From NCBI GenBank assembly GCA_963817515.1, contig CAWFPJ010000018.1, positions 186,001 through 250,000 of the forward strand: a stretch of 64,000 bases of DNA, read 5' to 3'. Positions 34,391-42,961 of this stretch are shown piece by piece. The stretch is from DATMNI01 sp963817515. Its GTDB lineage: Bacteria; Acidobacteriota; Terriglobia; Bryobacterales; Bryobacteraceae. The notes beneath the pieces were generated by a model. The model was not told the DNA's origin and ran no database searches. It saw nothing but the letters and a program-made list of their open reading frames with translations. Both the position numbers and the translations under genes were made by a program. Numbering within the stretch: the stretch's first letter is position 1; each line of letters starts with the position of its first letter.

Positions 34391-35100
34391 CGAAGTCGCG
34401 GGGCGCCCGCCAGCAGCCCGATCAGCACTACCGGCCACAGGGCGGGTTCGGGGGTAACGAAGATTCCGCCGGCGATCTGGTAGTCGGTCCCGGATGCGGA
34501 AGCGTACCGAAATCCCTTCCCAGCGAGTGAGTTGCCGTTCTGATCCAAGACTAAGAGGCCGCTGAAGCTCATGCCTGCATTGGCGAATGTTGATCCAAAG
34601 TTAGGATCTTGCGGTCTGAAGTCTGAGGCGCGGGCTAAGGCGCGGCCGGAAATGTGGATTTCGACGGCATCGTCAAAGTTGATCTGGCACGGCGCATAGG
34701 CCTCAAAGCAGGGCGCCCCGCTGAGCACGTTGCCAAGGGCGATCCCGCCCAGGGGACCGAAGTTAAAATCAGCCTCCGCGGCACCCTCTTCCTCCATGGT
34801 CGTTGTTCCGACATCAAACTGAAGCGTGCCACCAGTCCCATAGATTACAAGAATGTCTGTGAAGCCAGCTACTCCGAAAGCGCTGCAATCGTTCATGAAC
34901 CCGCAATTCGAGTTAGCGAACGCGCCCACGCTGCCAAAAGACCCTTCGGCTGTAGCCGAGGCGCCAGGAGCGGAATAGGAAATATCGCCGGGATGATCAA
35001 TCGTTTGAGTTGGTGGGCCGAGTTCGGACCCAACTGAGCCGGATATGGAAGCGGCCGACAGAGCGCCAGACGCCAGGAATAGCAAGGCCCACGTTTTCAT
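34336..35100 (-). CDS. PEP-CTERM exported protein
   Basis: 254 residues from ATG 35100 (M-K-T-W-A-L-L-F-L), the start next to GGAGGAG. A signal peptide is followed by a Ser/Gly/Ala-rich beta domain with Cys residues at N-C-G-F-M-N-D-C. The C-terminal V-T-P-E-P-A-L-W-P-V-V-L-I-G-L-L-A-G plus Arg-rich tail forms the sorting signal. The last 13 or so residues after R-R-R are unusual. It is the second PEP-CTERM cargo gene of the island. Confidence 0.75.
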   Translation of the reverse strand: MKTWALLFLASGALSAASISGSVGSELGPPTQTIDHPGDISYSAPGASATAEGSFGSVGAFANSNCGFMNDCSAFGVAGFTDILVIYGTGGTLQFDVGTTTMEEEGAAEADFNFGPLGGIALGNVLSGAPCFEAYAPCQINFDDAVEIHISGRALARASDFRPQDPNFGSTFANAGMSFSGLLVLDQNGNSLAGKGFRYASASGTDYQIAGGIFVTPEPALWPVVLIGLLAGAPRLRYCRATSRRRSNAAIDSR

Positions 35101-35135
35101 ACGAATCTCCTCCAATTCATACGAATCTCCTCCAA
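35098..35135 (-). repeat. Tandem 20-bp duplication of RBS and start codon
   Basis: On the minus strand TTGGAGGAGATTCGTATG occurs twice with a 20-bp period. The distal copy opens a 7-codon frame (M-N-W-R-R-F-V) whose stop overlaps the ATG of the PEP-CTERM gene (ATGA). It could be a translation-coupling leader or simply a recent slippage duplication. Confidence 0.7.
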
Positions 35136-35178
35136 AAAAACTGCTACAGGCGCATGCAATAGCCGCGCCATTGTGTGC

Positions 35179-35953
35179 TTATTGCCGTTGCGCTTCTGCC
35201 ATCGCGTGAAAGTTAACTTCGATGTACGCGGCGACAGGAACGGGCCTCCCATCCTTGAGCCCCGGATGGAAACGCCAGTCCTGCACGCAAGCCGCGGCCT
35301 TCTCATCGAGCCCGTAGCCAAGGGAGCGCACTGCGCGGATATCGCGCGGCAGTCCGTCCGTTCCAACGGTGACCAGGAGCACTACGGTGCCCTCAATTCC
35401 GGCAATCCTGGCTTCTGGCGTGTAATCGGGCTCGCGCTTGAGACTGAGTTGCGGTGGCGAATCATAATTGCGTGGAAGGGCCGGCAGGGGCTCTGCGGGG
35501 CGTGCTGGCGCTTTCGGCTGAGAATCGCTAGCCGGTTCCTGTCGCAATGTTGGACGATCTGCTGGGTCTATTTCACGCCGCGGTTGCGGTTGAGCGGGTT
35601 TAGCGGCAACCGGTTGGGGAGCATAGGTCTGCCGAAGGACATTGCAGCCATACTCTTTGCCGCTTGCTCCCAGAACCCAAGCCCGGGAGCCTTGAACAGC
35701 GATGGTTATCTGTTCGCCAATGTTGGCCGGAATGGCTTTGGATACCGGCTGCTACTGGGTCGTTCCATTTCCAGCCGTTTACGATCTTTTCAGCCACCTT
35801 GGCCCCGCGCGTTGGGTCTGGGCGTATAACGTAGAGCTTGTCCGCCACTTGGATCACTAGGTGGTAGTGTGGTATGGCGGCGGTCTCAATTTTCGCCGCC
35901 ATGCGGGCGGCATCTCCCATCGCCCTGCTCACGAAAAGAAGGATCGTCATCAA
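35179..35953 (-). pseudogene. TonB C-terminal domain protein (frameshifted)
   Basis: The first frame (35953 to about 35730) reads V-I-Q-V-A-D-K-L-Y-V-I-R-P-D-P. After a 1-bp shift near G-T-A-T-C-C the protein goes on (A-I-P-A-N-I-G-E-Q-I-T-I-A-V), then a Pro-rich linker, and then the TonB domain (A-R-I-A-G-I-E-G-T-V-V-L-L-V-T-V-G-T-D-G; Q-D-W-R-F-H-P). A TonB end normally couples the inner-membrane motor to outer-membrane receptors, but no transmembrane anchor is clear here. Length without the shift would be about 257 residues. Confidence 0.7.
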
Positions 35954-36047
35954 CCAAGAGAATCATTCAAACCCGCCCTAACAGGCTGACGATGCTTTCG
36001 CTGAAAAAACGGGCGGCGTACTATTCGCCACGTCTGCGGAACGGGCG

Positions 36048-36542
36048 ATGAACCTGCTCAAAACAATGGAAGATCACATCTCTACTGCGTTGGTAGATCT
36101 GAATCTTGAAGGCACGAACGGCTTTGACCTGATCGCGGCAATGCACACGCGCCACCCGGAGCTCCCAATTATTGCTATCAGCGGTGTGTATGGAGGTGCT
36201 GCGCTCAATAGCGCCAAAATGATCGGCGCTGTTGAGGCCCTGCAAAAGCCAATCCACCGCGAGTGGTATACCGTCTTGGCGCGCGTTCAAGCTAGTGCGC
36301 GAAGTCAGGTCGACAATGTAGGCGAGGGACATCAATTTCCGATAGCGCGCCTAACGCCCCGCGAAATTGACGTGCTGAGGTTGATAGCCTTAGGGAGCAG
36401 TAGTAAAGCAGTTGCTTGTAAGCTGGGAATATCGTTCAAAACAGCTCACAGTCATCGTCACAACGTTATGGGTAAACTCGGGATGCATGAAACCACTGCT
36501 CTGGTTCGCTATGCGATTCGTATAGGGCTGATTCAGCCCTAA
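36048..36542 (+). CDS. NarL/LuxR-type response regulator with short receiver
   Basis: 164 residues. The receiver part keeps the phospho-acceptor Asp in L-V-D-L-N-L-E-G and the conserved Lys in L-Q-K-P-I, but the usual first strand and acidic pair are missing. Receiver-like sequence continues upstream in frame (G-G-V-L-F-A-T-S-A-E-R) to a TAA about 55 bp back. The C-terminal LuxR HTH is complete (L-T-P-R-E-I-D-V-L-R-L-I-A; S-F-K-T-A-H-S-H-R). No partner kinase is nearby. The gene may be N-terminally decayed. Confidence 0.75.
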   Translation: MNLLKTMEDHISTALVDLNLEGTNGFDLIAAMHTRHPELPIIAISGVYGGAALNSAKMIGAVEALQKPIHREWYTVLARVQASARSQVDNVGEGHQFPIARLTPREIDVLRLIALGSSSKAVACKLGISFKTAHSHRHNVMGKLGMHETTALVRYAIRIGLIQP

Positions 36543-36842
36543 ATTGGTAGGGCGGCGGGGTGCTGACCAAATTCCACAGGAATTGCCTCGGGGCCACCAA
36601 GGCGAGGCCGCGATGTTACCCGCCGCGGTGTTGAGGTTAGACCGTCGCGCTGGAGATTTCAATCAGGAATTGAACCGAACCAGCAAAGCCGCGGCCCTTG
36701 TCGCCGACTTTCACTGAGAGATTATGGCCGAAGTGCAGAGGCGAAAACATGTGGCGGCGCCCGCCTTGCATCGAGCAAATAAAACGCTTACCGGTCGATT
36801 GCCCGATACCCTTCGTCGGCCCTGTAGGTATACTGTCATCTC
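36543..36842. other. 300-bp gap; possible promoter at its right end
   Basis: No gene seen. TATACT at 36829-36834 lies 8 nt before ATG 36843, so a near-leaderless transcript is possible; no good -35 box at the normal distance. Confidence 0.4.
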
Positions 36843-37061
36843 ATGCAGCAAACTCCAGACACCATGATTACGGCCGTGCGTGTCCTCACTGCCGTTGTGG
36901 GCAGGCACGACCCAAGTCCCACCGATGTTGAGGACTTGCGCCGCTTTGCGCCATTTCTTGCGGATGCGACGCCTGATGAACTCGCCTGTGAAGTAATTCA
37001 GGCGATGACCGGCATCGGACAGCTTTCGACTTACGATCTGTCGATGGTGCCGCCTCGATAG
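36843..37061 (+). CDS. Small protein, unknown (72 residues)
   Basis: It begins M-Q-Q-T-P-D-T-M-I-T-A-V and includes D-P-S-P-T-D-V-E-D-L-R-R-F-A-P-F-L-A-D and E-V-I-Q-A-M-T-G-I-G. It is mostly helical, with no known family. No ribosome-binding site, but the -10-like TATACT is 8 nt upstream. Confidence 0.5.
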   Translation: MQQTPDTMITAVRVLTAVVGRHDPSPTDVEDLRRFAPFLADATPDELACEVIQAMTGIGQLSTYDLSMVPPR

Positions 37062-37077
37062 GCATGGTCGCCTATAT

Positions 37078-37302
37078 ATGCAAGAGTCCCCAGTACATTG
37101 TACTCGCCAGCAAGAACTGATCGAAGAGGTTCAGCGACACCTGCTCAAGATTTCGGGATTAATGCGCGCCATTTCCGAAGCAATCGCCAACAGAAGCGAA
37201 AATAGTGCGGCAGAACTCGATAAGCACGTTGATCTTGAATTCGGGATGAAGGAGCGTGCGATCGGGGCGCTGCAAGAACACCGCAAAGAGCACGGCTGCT
37301 GA
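37078..37302 (+). CDS. Small helical protein, unknown (74 residues)
   Basis: R-Q-Q-E-L-I-E-E-V-Q-R-H-L-L-K-I-S, then E-A-I-A-N-R-S-E-N-S and H-V-D-L-E-F-G-M-K-E-R-A. A helical, possibly coiled-coil protein that could bind the preceding product. No family recognised. Confidence 0.5.
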   Translation: MQESPVHCTRQQELIEEVQRHLLKISGLMRAISEAIANRSENSAAELDKHVDLEFGMKERAIGALQEHRKEHGC

Positions 37303-37315
37303 GCCCCACTGAAGG

Positions 37316-37615
37316 TTACCATCCATGTTCCCTGACATGATGTAACAGGCTATCCATTGCCAGCTTTCGCCTTTTCCCGGCTTCCGCGATCTTTGCATCA
37401 AAACGAGAAGTATCGGGGTCGTCCGCAATGACCGCAAGGAACTTTTCGTTCGTCAAGCCAGTGAACTCCGCAGTTGCGGCAGCTAACTCTTCTTTCAAGC
37501 GAAGCAGTTCACCCCTTCGGTCCATAGCCCAGCATAAAGCGCGAGCGAGCCTGGGCGGGAGTGCTACTGGTACGAATGCGCGCATATAGTGCGTCGAGTC
37601 GGTCCCATCAAGCAT
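37316..37615 (-). CDS. Small helical protein, unknown (99 residues or shorter)
   Basis: A coding-like core starts at the internal Met 37525 (M-D-R-R-G-E-L-L-R-L-K-E-E-L-A-A-A) and includes F-L-A-V-I-A-D-D-P-D-T-S-R-F-D. ATG 37615 overlaps the stop of the upstream gene (ATGCTTGA), which favours coupling and the longer form. No family recognised. Confidence 0.5.
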   Translation of the reverse strand: MLDGTDSTHYMRAFVPVALPPRLARALCWAMDRRGELLRLKEELAAATAEFTGLTNEKFLAVIADDPDTSRFDAKIAEAGKRRKLAMDSLLHHVREHGW

Positions 37616-37763
37616 CCGTCATTGTACGGCGCAGATCAATCGTCCGATCCGTCGCATCGCTCCGTAATCGGTAAGGCAGGTTCGCGCGGAGATCCTTAAG
37701 CTGTTCGCACACCGTCAACTGCGTCGACTGCATCCGCTCCAATCGCTGGTCGTGGCGGTCCAT
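37608..37763 (-). CDS. Small helical protein, unknown; start uncertain
   Basis: From Met 37763: M-D-R-H-D-Q-R-L-E-R-M-Q-S-T-Q-L and A-N-L-P-Y-R-L-R-S-D-A. Coding character continues upstream in frame to about 37930 (L-P-D-L-P-L-F-P-K-G; E-H-L-L-T-V-I-N-E-R) without an ATG, GTG or TTG. The full gene is therefore probably longer, with a rare start or a lost one. It precedes and overlaps the gene ending at 37316. Confidence 0.45.
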   Translation of the reverse strand: MDRHDQRLERMQSTQLTVCEQLKDLRANLPYRLRSDATDRTIDLRRTMTDA

Positions 37764-38051
37764 GCGTTCGTTGATGACGGTGAGCAGGTGTTCGAACGGA
37801 AACGCCTGTTGTGCCGGCTGGGATACAAGCTTCGGACCCTTAGGGAAGAGCGGAAGATCGGGAAGACGCGTCGGCGTGCGCTTCTGACGGTACCGACCGG
37901 CGCGGGTGGCTTGGTCGCGACGTGAGTTTCGGGAAGTGATGAAACATTGTAAGCCGAACGCGTTGTCTAGATCAAGAATTCCTGGTACCTTACCATGCTG
38001 AGTTGCGAAAACTGACTAGCAACGAAGGAGCGAAAGCGCAACCAGGACGGG

Positions 38052-39773
38052 TCAGGCGGGAATACCTTTCCGGTGCGGGTCGGAAATCCATGCTGCGATT
38101 CTAGCCATGAATCCCCAAACATCGCCCTCTCCAGGATGGATGTACCGTGGATTTTGTGGATCGCCGCCCATCCTTTCGAATACAGGAACCAGCCAGTGAG
38201 AACCATGGCCCTGGATCTGAAGCTCTGGCAACCAGCGCTCCACCTCGCCCGCCGGAACCAGAAATAGGCCGTAACTGCTTAAGTCATTCACGAACTGCTC
38301 GACAGCATCGCGATCGCCGCCAGCCAGCCCTTCCACTCCATGGGTTTTCACAAGCCGAGCCAATTCCTTTGGACCTTCTCCTGGTTTGAGTTGCTTCTCA
38401 AACGCGGCCTTTATCCTGGCGCGAGTTTGTGTCCAGCCCGCAGCTGTGATGCGAGGGACAAATGCTGCTGTTAACAACTTGCTTAGATCATCGCTCAACA
38501 GAACGTCCAGATCCACAGCGGCCGCCGCAGGTATGCCCATCTCACGAAGTGGCCGGATGATATTCGAACAGGTTTGCCAGTTCTGCGCGTTCAGAAATAC
38601 AGTGTCCTCAGCCCCGCCTTTCGAGAAACGCAAGAGTCTATCATTGATCTCGCCATAAAAAGCGCGGTCCGTGTCTGCCTCACAAACAACAGCACCACGG
38701 TAGAAGAGCGAGGACAATACCCCTGTTGATCGGAGCAGGGGGTCGCGCATGAGTTCCGTCAGTCGGTTGCCTGGAAGGACTCTTGCAGTTGCAACGTTCC
38801 GCTCATATGTCAGGCGTACGACATCAACAGGTGTCCCAGCCTGCACGCATCCAACAACAAAATCAGAACTGTGGGTGGACGCGAACACCGTCGCGGCGCG
38901 CTCCCCACTGATCCGAGTAAGAAAGAGGCCGAGCTTTCGAGCAAGCGGAGGATGGAGAAAGGCCTCTGGCTCATCAATCAAGAGCAGGCGAAAGTCCGCG
39001 CTTAGCAATGCAGCGATGATACCCGTATAGGCTTTGACTCCATCGCTTGCCATTTCCATTGGGATTGTTTTTGAGAAGTAGTCGAGAGCCTCCTTCGTCA
39101 GCGAGCGCTCTATGTCGGGGTGACTCGGCAGTTCTTCGGCCAAGCAGAACTTGAACTGCCCTGGAGTTGTTGGATCGATAAGGACGTAGAAGCCGAACGC
39201 GTCCTTGACTGCCTGCTTAAGCCGATTGCGACGAACATCGTCTACGAATAACGCCTGCAAGTGGCTATTTGGAGGCCCGTTGAGGGACGTGGCTTGCCGC
39301 ATCGTCGCGAGATTCAGTCGCCCGAGGCCATCAAGCATGCAGATCTTGGTGCGAGTGTAAATTGCTGCCACCATATCCCTCAGGTCCGTGCGATTTTCCT
39401 GCGTGATCATTCGGTAGACGTCGGCGGGGGGACCCGGCATCTGCATTTGCTGCCCCGAGACGAAATTCCAAATGTGTCCTGAACCTGTCAAGAGCCGCTC
39501 GATTTCGCTCGCGGTGGGTTTGGGTGTGTCAACTTGTGCCACGATCTTTCGTTGATCTGGTGGTATGAACCCTGTGTGTTGGTGTGACCATCGAATATCG
39601 GTGAGACTGGAGTCTATCTCGCGAAGGGCGAGGGTCTTCCCAGAATTGTTTGGGCCCACAAAGACCGTCATGTGTCCAGGAGCGATGGTTGCGGGAGGAG
39701 CACCCGCGAACCTACCGAAACGAAGCGTCAGGTTCGTAATCACGGACTTCTTAGTATGCCGCAATGCGGCCAT
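38052..39773 (-). CDS. OLD-family ATPase / TOPRIM nuclease, putative anti-phage protein
   Basis: 573 residues. Walker A is F-V-G-P-N-N-S-G-K-T (about 39-47), an ABC-type ATPase core follows, and Walker B is L-L-L-I-D-E-P-E-A-F (about 270), with a switch His in A-S-T-H-S-S-D. The C-terminal half has a TOPRIM-like V-V-C-E-A-D-T-D-R and an acidic A-V-D-L-D-V. This is the layout of OLD nucleases. No UvrD-like helicase lies next to it, so it fits the stand-alone (class 1) type rather than Gabija. It is plausible island defence cargo; activity is untested. Confidence 0.8.
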   Translation of the reverse strand: MAALRHTKKSVITNLTLRFGRFAGAPPATIAPGHMTVFVGPNNSGKTLALREIDSSLTDIRWSHQHTGFIPPDQRKIVAQVDTPKPTASEIERLLTGSGHIWNFVSGQQMQMPGPPADVYRMITQENRTDLRDMVAAIYTRTKICMLDGLGRLNLATMRQATSLNGPPNSHLQALFVDDVRRNRLKQAVKDAFGFYVLIDPTTPGQFKFCLAEELPSHPDIERSLTKEALDYFSKTIPMEMASDGVKAYTGIIAALLSADFRLLLIDEPEAFLHPPLARKLGLFLTRISGERAATVFASTHSSDFVVGCVQAGTPVDVVRLTYERNVATARVLPGNRLTELMRDPLLRSTGVLSSLFYRGAVVCEADTDRAFYGEINDRLLRFSKGGAEDTVFLNAQNWQTCSNIIRPLREMGIPAAAAVDLDVLLSDDLSKLLTAAFVPRITAAGWTQTRARIKAAFEKQLKPGEGPKELARLVKTHGVEGLAGGDRDAVEQFVNDLSSYGLFLVPAGEVERWLPELQIQGHGSHWLVPVFERMGGDPQNPRYIHPGEGDVWGFMARIAAWISDPHRKGIPA

Positions 39774-39988
39774 CGGCCATCCGGAGGTTCGAATACCCTT
39801 ACGTGTGGACCGATCACTTCTGGCAAACGCCGTTTCATGAAAGCGTGCGGTTAGAGGTGCCGGAAGCTGCTCTCTGGGCAGTTGCTGTCGAGAACGGAAC
39901 AGCCAGAAGTAAGGGCGTCGACGCCGCCAGCGCGGAGAGCGCAGAGCACCTCGGCAGATGGGGCCATTCCACAGCCTCGCCTCCGGAA

Positions 39989-40615
39989 TTACAAGGACGC
40001 CATTGTCTCGAACCTCCGGCTTGCTTTGTTATAAGCCGTCACCGTACCCGGGCCGATGTGATAGACCCAGCCATGCAGGGCAAGACCGCCTTGTTTCAGT
40101 CGATCCGCAACCGTGGGATGTGAGCGCAAGTTTTTCAATTGTGTGACTACGTTATCTTCAGTCAACGCGAGAAGAAACTCAGCGCTCGGTTCCGGTTCGC
40201 GGCGTTCCACTTTCGCATATTGCAACCAGGCCGTCACGTTGGGGTAAGCTGCAAGCGCCTCGGGATTGAGCGCGCCTCTCATGACACCACAATCAGTGTG
40301 GCCGCAGACAATCACCTCCCGTACCTGCAATACGCCCACCGCATATTCGACCGTGGCCGAAACGCCGCCAATCGCATCAGGGTAAGGCGGTACAACATTG
40401 CCAATCACCCGGCAGATGAACAGCTCGCCTGGTTTGGTTTGCGTGATCAGGCAAGGGTCTATTCGGGAATCGGCGCACGTGATGAACAGTGCCTCAGGGC
40501 GCTGGCCCATGGCCAGCCTCTCAAAGAGGTCCTGATGCTTCGGATAAACATCTTTTTGGAATCGGGAGATGCCCCCCAGGAGTTTTTCGATAGGCACATT
40601 TCCAAGGTACGCCAT
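39989..40615 (-). CDS. Beta-class carbonic anhydrase
   Basis: 208 residues. Zinc ligands and the Asp-Arg pair are visible in T-C-A-D-S-R (C-x-D-x-R), and H-T-D-C-G-V-M gives His and the second Cys ligand. The A-I-G-G-V-S-A-T-V-E-Y-A-V segment is typical. It interconverts CO2 and bicarbonate in the cytoplasm. It lies 55 bp downstream of the second integrase in the same direction, so it may be cotranscribed. Metabolic cargo on a mobile element. Confidence 0.92.
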   Translation of the reverse strand: MAYLGNVPIEKLLGGISRFQKDVYPKHQDLFERLAMGQRPEALFITCADSRIDPCLITQTKPGELFICRVIGNVVPPYPDAIGGVSATVEYAVGVLQVREVIVCGHTDCGVMRGALNPEALAAYPNVTAWLQYAKVERREPEPSAEFLLALTEDNVVTQLKNLRSHPTVADRLKQGGLALHGWVYHIGPGTVTAYNKASRRFETMASL

Positions 40616-40669
40616 GCTGTTTCAGGATGTCGCCAGGTGGAAGTTGAGGGCCGGTCTCGTGAAAGCGTT

Positions 40670-41752
40670 CTAGAGACCGCACTTCGCCGCGGCGTTCTCG
40701 CGGAACAAATTCGAATCCCTGATATAGCGCCGCACCATGACGCTCGACCGGTGCCCTGTTTGCTCCATGATGGATCTCTCCGAAGCGCCACCGATTGCCG
40801 CAGACGTAGCCAGCCCGGCCCGCAGGCTGTGACCCGAGTAGGACGCCACAGCGAGACCCGCGGCGCCCGCATGCCGTTTTACGATCAGAGCCACAGCGAA
40901 TCCCGACATCCTGGTTTTTATGCGGCCATGCCGGGTGATGGATGGGAAGAGCGCCCCGGACTCGATGCCGGCGGCGTCCATCCAGGCACGCAGCGAGCGT
41001 ACGGGGCACGTTTCCAGGTTCGATCCGTACGGGATGCCTATCTTGCGGCCCTCGCCCTCCTGATCGGTCTTGGATCTCCGCAGAAGGATTATCAAGCCGT
41101 CGCCGGTGAACTGGACGTCTTCGAGATCGAGCGCCACCAACTCAGATCGGCGAAACGCCCCGCTGAACCCGATCAAAAGTAACGCCCGGTCCCGAATCCC
41201 GATCAACCCCGGCCGCAGATGGCGAACCATGGACCGGAGTTCATCGATCAATACCGGCGCTTTCGCGTTCTGGGCCACACCATGCGTTCGCCGGATGCCC
41301 TGCCACACGGAAGCCACCGCGCCGTGGCGCATGCTCGCAGGGCTCTCTAGGCCGCACGCCTTGTGCGCTGCGGCAATTGCTGCCATGTGATGGGACACAG
41401 TAGCTGGTTTGTGACCCTCCGCCAGATCGGCGATGTAAAGCGCCACGGTTTCGGGGACGGCCGGAATGCTCGAGACGCCCGCGCGTTCACACCACATCTG
41501 GAACGTACGCCAGTCGGAGCCATAGCCCCTTCGAGTTGAAGGGGCCTTTGAGTTGCGAGCGTATGCTTGGGCGCGATCGGCAGCGGGTATTACTCCCGAA
41601 AATGCCGGAACGCGCACGAGCGCTACTACTGACGATTCAGCCATCGTCTTGATCTCGACGCACTGTATGGTGGCGTCGTTGTTCTCGAACATGTCGAGCG
41701 AGTACGAATGATCCGCCGGCGTATCGGTTACCCAATCTGGCGTCTCAGGCAT
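40670..41752 (-). CDS. Second tyrosine recombinase (XerC/D-like)
   Basis: 360 residues from ATG 41752, overlapping the previous gene by 8 bp. The SAM-like domain (P-S-T-R-R-G-Y-G-S-D-W-R-T-F) is followed by a catalytic domain with all residues: Arg in G-A-F-R-R-S-E-L, H-S-L-R-A-G, T-G-H-R-S and Tyr in V-R-R-Y-I-R. It is the last gene of a five-gene operon that starts at 43641. It is not next to an att site I can see. It may serve a nested element, dimer resolution or cargo exchange. Confidence 0.85.
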   Translation of the reverse strand: MPETPDWVTDTPADHSYSLDMFENNDATIQCVEIKTMAESSVVALVRVPAFSGVIPAADRAQAYARNSKAPSTRRGYGSDWRTFQMWCERAGVSSIPAVPETVALYIADLAEGHKPATVSHHMAAIAAAHKACGLESPASMRHGAVASVWQGIRRTHGVAQNAKAPVLIDELRSMVRHLRPGLIGIRDRALLLIGFSGAFRRSELVALDLEDVQFTGDGLIILLRRSKTDQEGEGRKIGIPYGSNLETCPVRSLRAWMDAAGIESGALFPSITRHGRIKTRMSGFAVALIVKRHAGAAGLAVASYSGHSLRAGLATSAAIGGASERSIMEQTGHRSSVMVRRYIRDSNLFRENAAAKCGL

Positions 41753-42254
41753 TTTTGCTCTCCTGGTCTGGTGACGTGGTCTTCGGTGCCACGAGTTGAG
41801 GGTAATGTCGCGCGAACGATGCGACCGTCCCCGCATAGCTTTCGAAAATTCTACGGAATTCCGCAACATCCTCCTCTACTTCGTCGGGGGTAATTCCGCC
41901 GTGAATGGCATGGTCTAAGGCTAGTTGTATGATAAATTCCTCTGCTGGGCTTGTGCTTCCGGTATACTCTTCCATAATCGGAAGGAAATACTGCAGGTAC
42001 GATTTCGGACCTAGTTCCACGACCCTCAGCAGCAATTCTCGGAATTTTGGCTCGGCTGTGATCATGGCCTCCAGGAACTCCCGATCGGCATCTGAGCCGT
42101 CCAATAGCGCGAGCAGTCCGGTTCGCAGCGCAGCAACACGCTTATCGGTTGGCGCTTTCTCCTTGGGGTCCTGTTGCTGCTTGGCCACTTCGAGCGGCCT
42201 GTCCGGACTCGCGGCGGGGTTGATCGATGCGGTTTTCGTCATATTCGCTTTCAT
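41745..42254 (-). CDS. Unknown protein of the integrase operon (169 residues)
   Basis: GGAGAG precedes ATG 42254. A Lys/Thr-rich N-terminus (M-K-A-N-M-T-K-T-A-S-I-N-P) resembles that of the next upstream protein. The middle is helical (E-F-L-E-A-M-I-T-A-E-P-K-F-R-E-L-L) with an acidic segment (P-D-E-V-E-E-D-V-A-E-F). No family recognised. Confidence 0.6.
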   Translation of the reverse strand: MKANMTKTASINPAASPDRPLEVAKQQQDPKEKAPTDKRVAALRTGLLALLDGSDADREFLEAMITAEPKFRELLLRVVELGPKSYLQYFLPIMEEYTGSTSPAEEFIIQLALDHAIHGGITPDEVEEDVAEFRRIFESYAGTVASFARHYPQLVAPKTTSPDQESKNA

Positions 42255-42285
42255 GGTGTTCTCTCCTTCATAACAGTCGGGTGAC

Positions 42286-42924
42286 TTATGCGATATCTCC
42301 CTTGCATTCCGCGGCGCGGAGGCAGTCGATATACTGCAGCACCTGTTTCTCGAACCGACTTGGAACCCGGAGGAATTCGCCAGTGTACTTGTTGAGCGCG
42401 TATTCCATGGCCATGCCGAGTGGCAGTTCGTCGAAATTATCGCGGGTCAGGCCGCGGGTTCCGCCTTTCTGATCCGTGAAAACCTCGGTTAAAATCATTT
42501 GCTCTTCGGGTGTGCTCTGAGTTAGGAACGTCTCGAAGCGGTCTCGTAGTTCATCCATGATGCGGCCACGGATGCGTTCGGACGCCGTTTTGGGCTCAAT
42601 CTTGTCTGCCGGCGCAAAGTTGCGGTTGCGTGCCCACTCCGCCACGAGCGCGACTCTCCAGCCTTCGCAATTGCGCCCGCCGCGATCTGCGACGATTTCT
42701 TCGACCTTCTCCTGCTCGTCGGGGTCATCGAACAGGTCCGTAGCCCAACGCCAGACCGAGTGAGATCCGACAGCCAAGAGCAGATTACTCACTGCGGCAT
42801 CGCAGCCGCCGTGCACGATGAGATCTGCGATTTCATCCGCGATCAATTGCTGGATAGGCGCCAATTCGCGCGGCTTGGTTGCCTTCGCGACCGGCTTAAT
42901 GGATACAGTCTTCGTCGTTTTCAT
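42286..42924 (-). CDS. Unknown protein of the integrase operon (212 residues)
   Basis: From ATG 42924 (M-K-T-T-K-T-V-S-I-K-P-V), with GGAG upstream. Helical, with I-Q-Q-L-I-A-D-E-I-A-D-L-I-V-H-G-G-C and an acidic L-F-D-D-P-D-E-Q-E-K-V-E-E. The N-terminal design matches the downstream protein, so the two may be paralogous or bind a common partner. No family recognised. Confidence 0.6.
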   Translation of the reverse strand: MKTTKTVSIKPVAKATKPRELAPIQQLIADEIADLIVHGGCDAAVSNLLLAVGSHSVWRWATDLFDDPDEQEKVEEIVADRGGRNCEGWRVALVAEWARNRNFAPADKIEPKTASERIRGRIMDELRDRFETFLTQSTPEEQMILTEVFTDQKGGTRGLTRDNFDELPLGMAMEYALNKYTGEFLRVPSRFEKQVLQYIDCLRAAECKGDIA

Positions 42925-42961
42925 GGGTGGTTTCTCCTTCGAAATTAGAGCGCCAATGCGC

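Noticed and set aside
39764..40123. 119-residue plus-strand frame between the OLD and carbonic anhydrase genes
   Set aside because: It overlaps both minus-strand genes and only its middle third looks ordered; no start signal.
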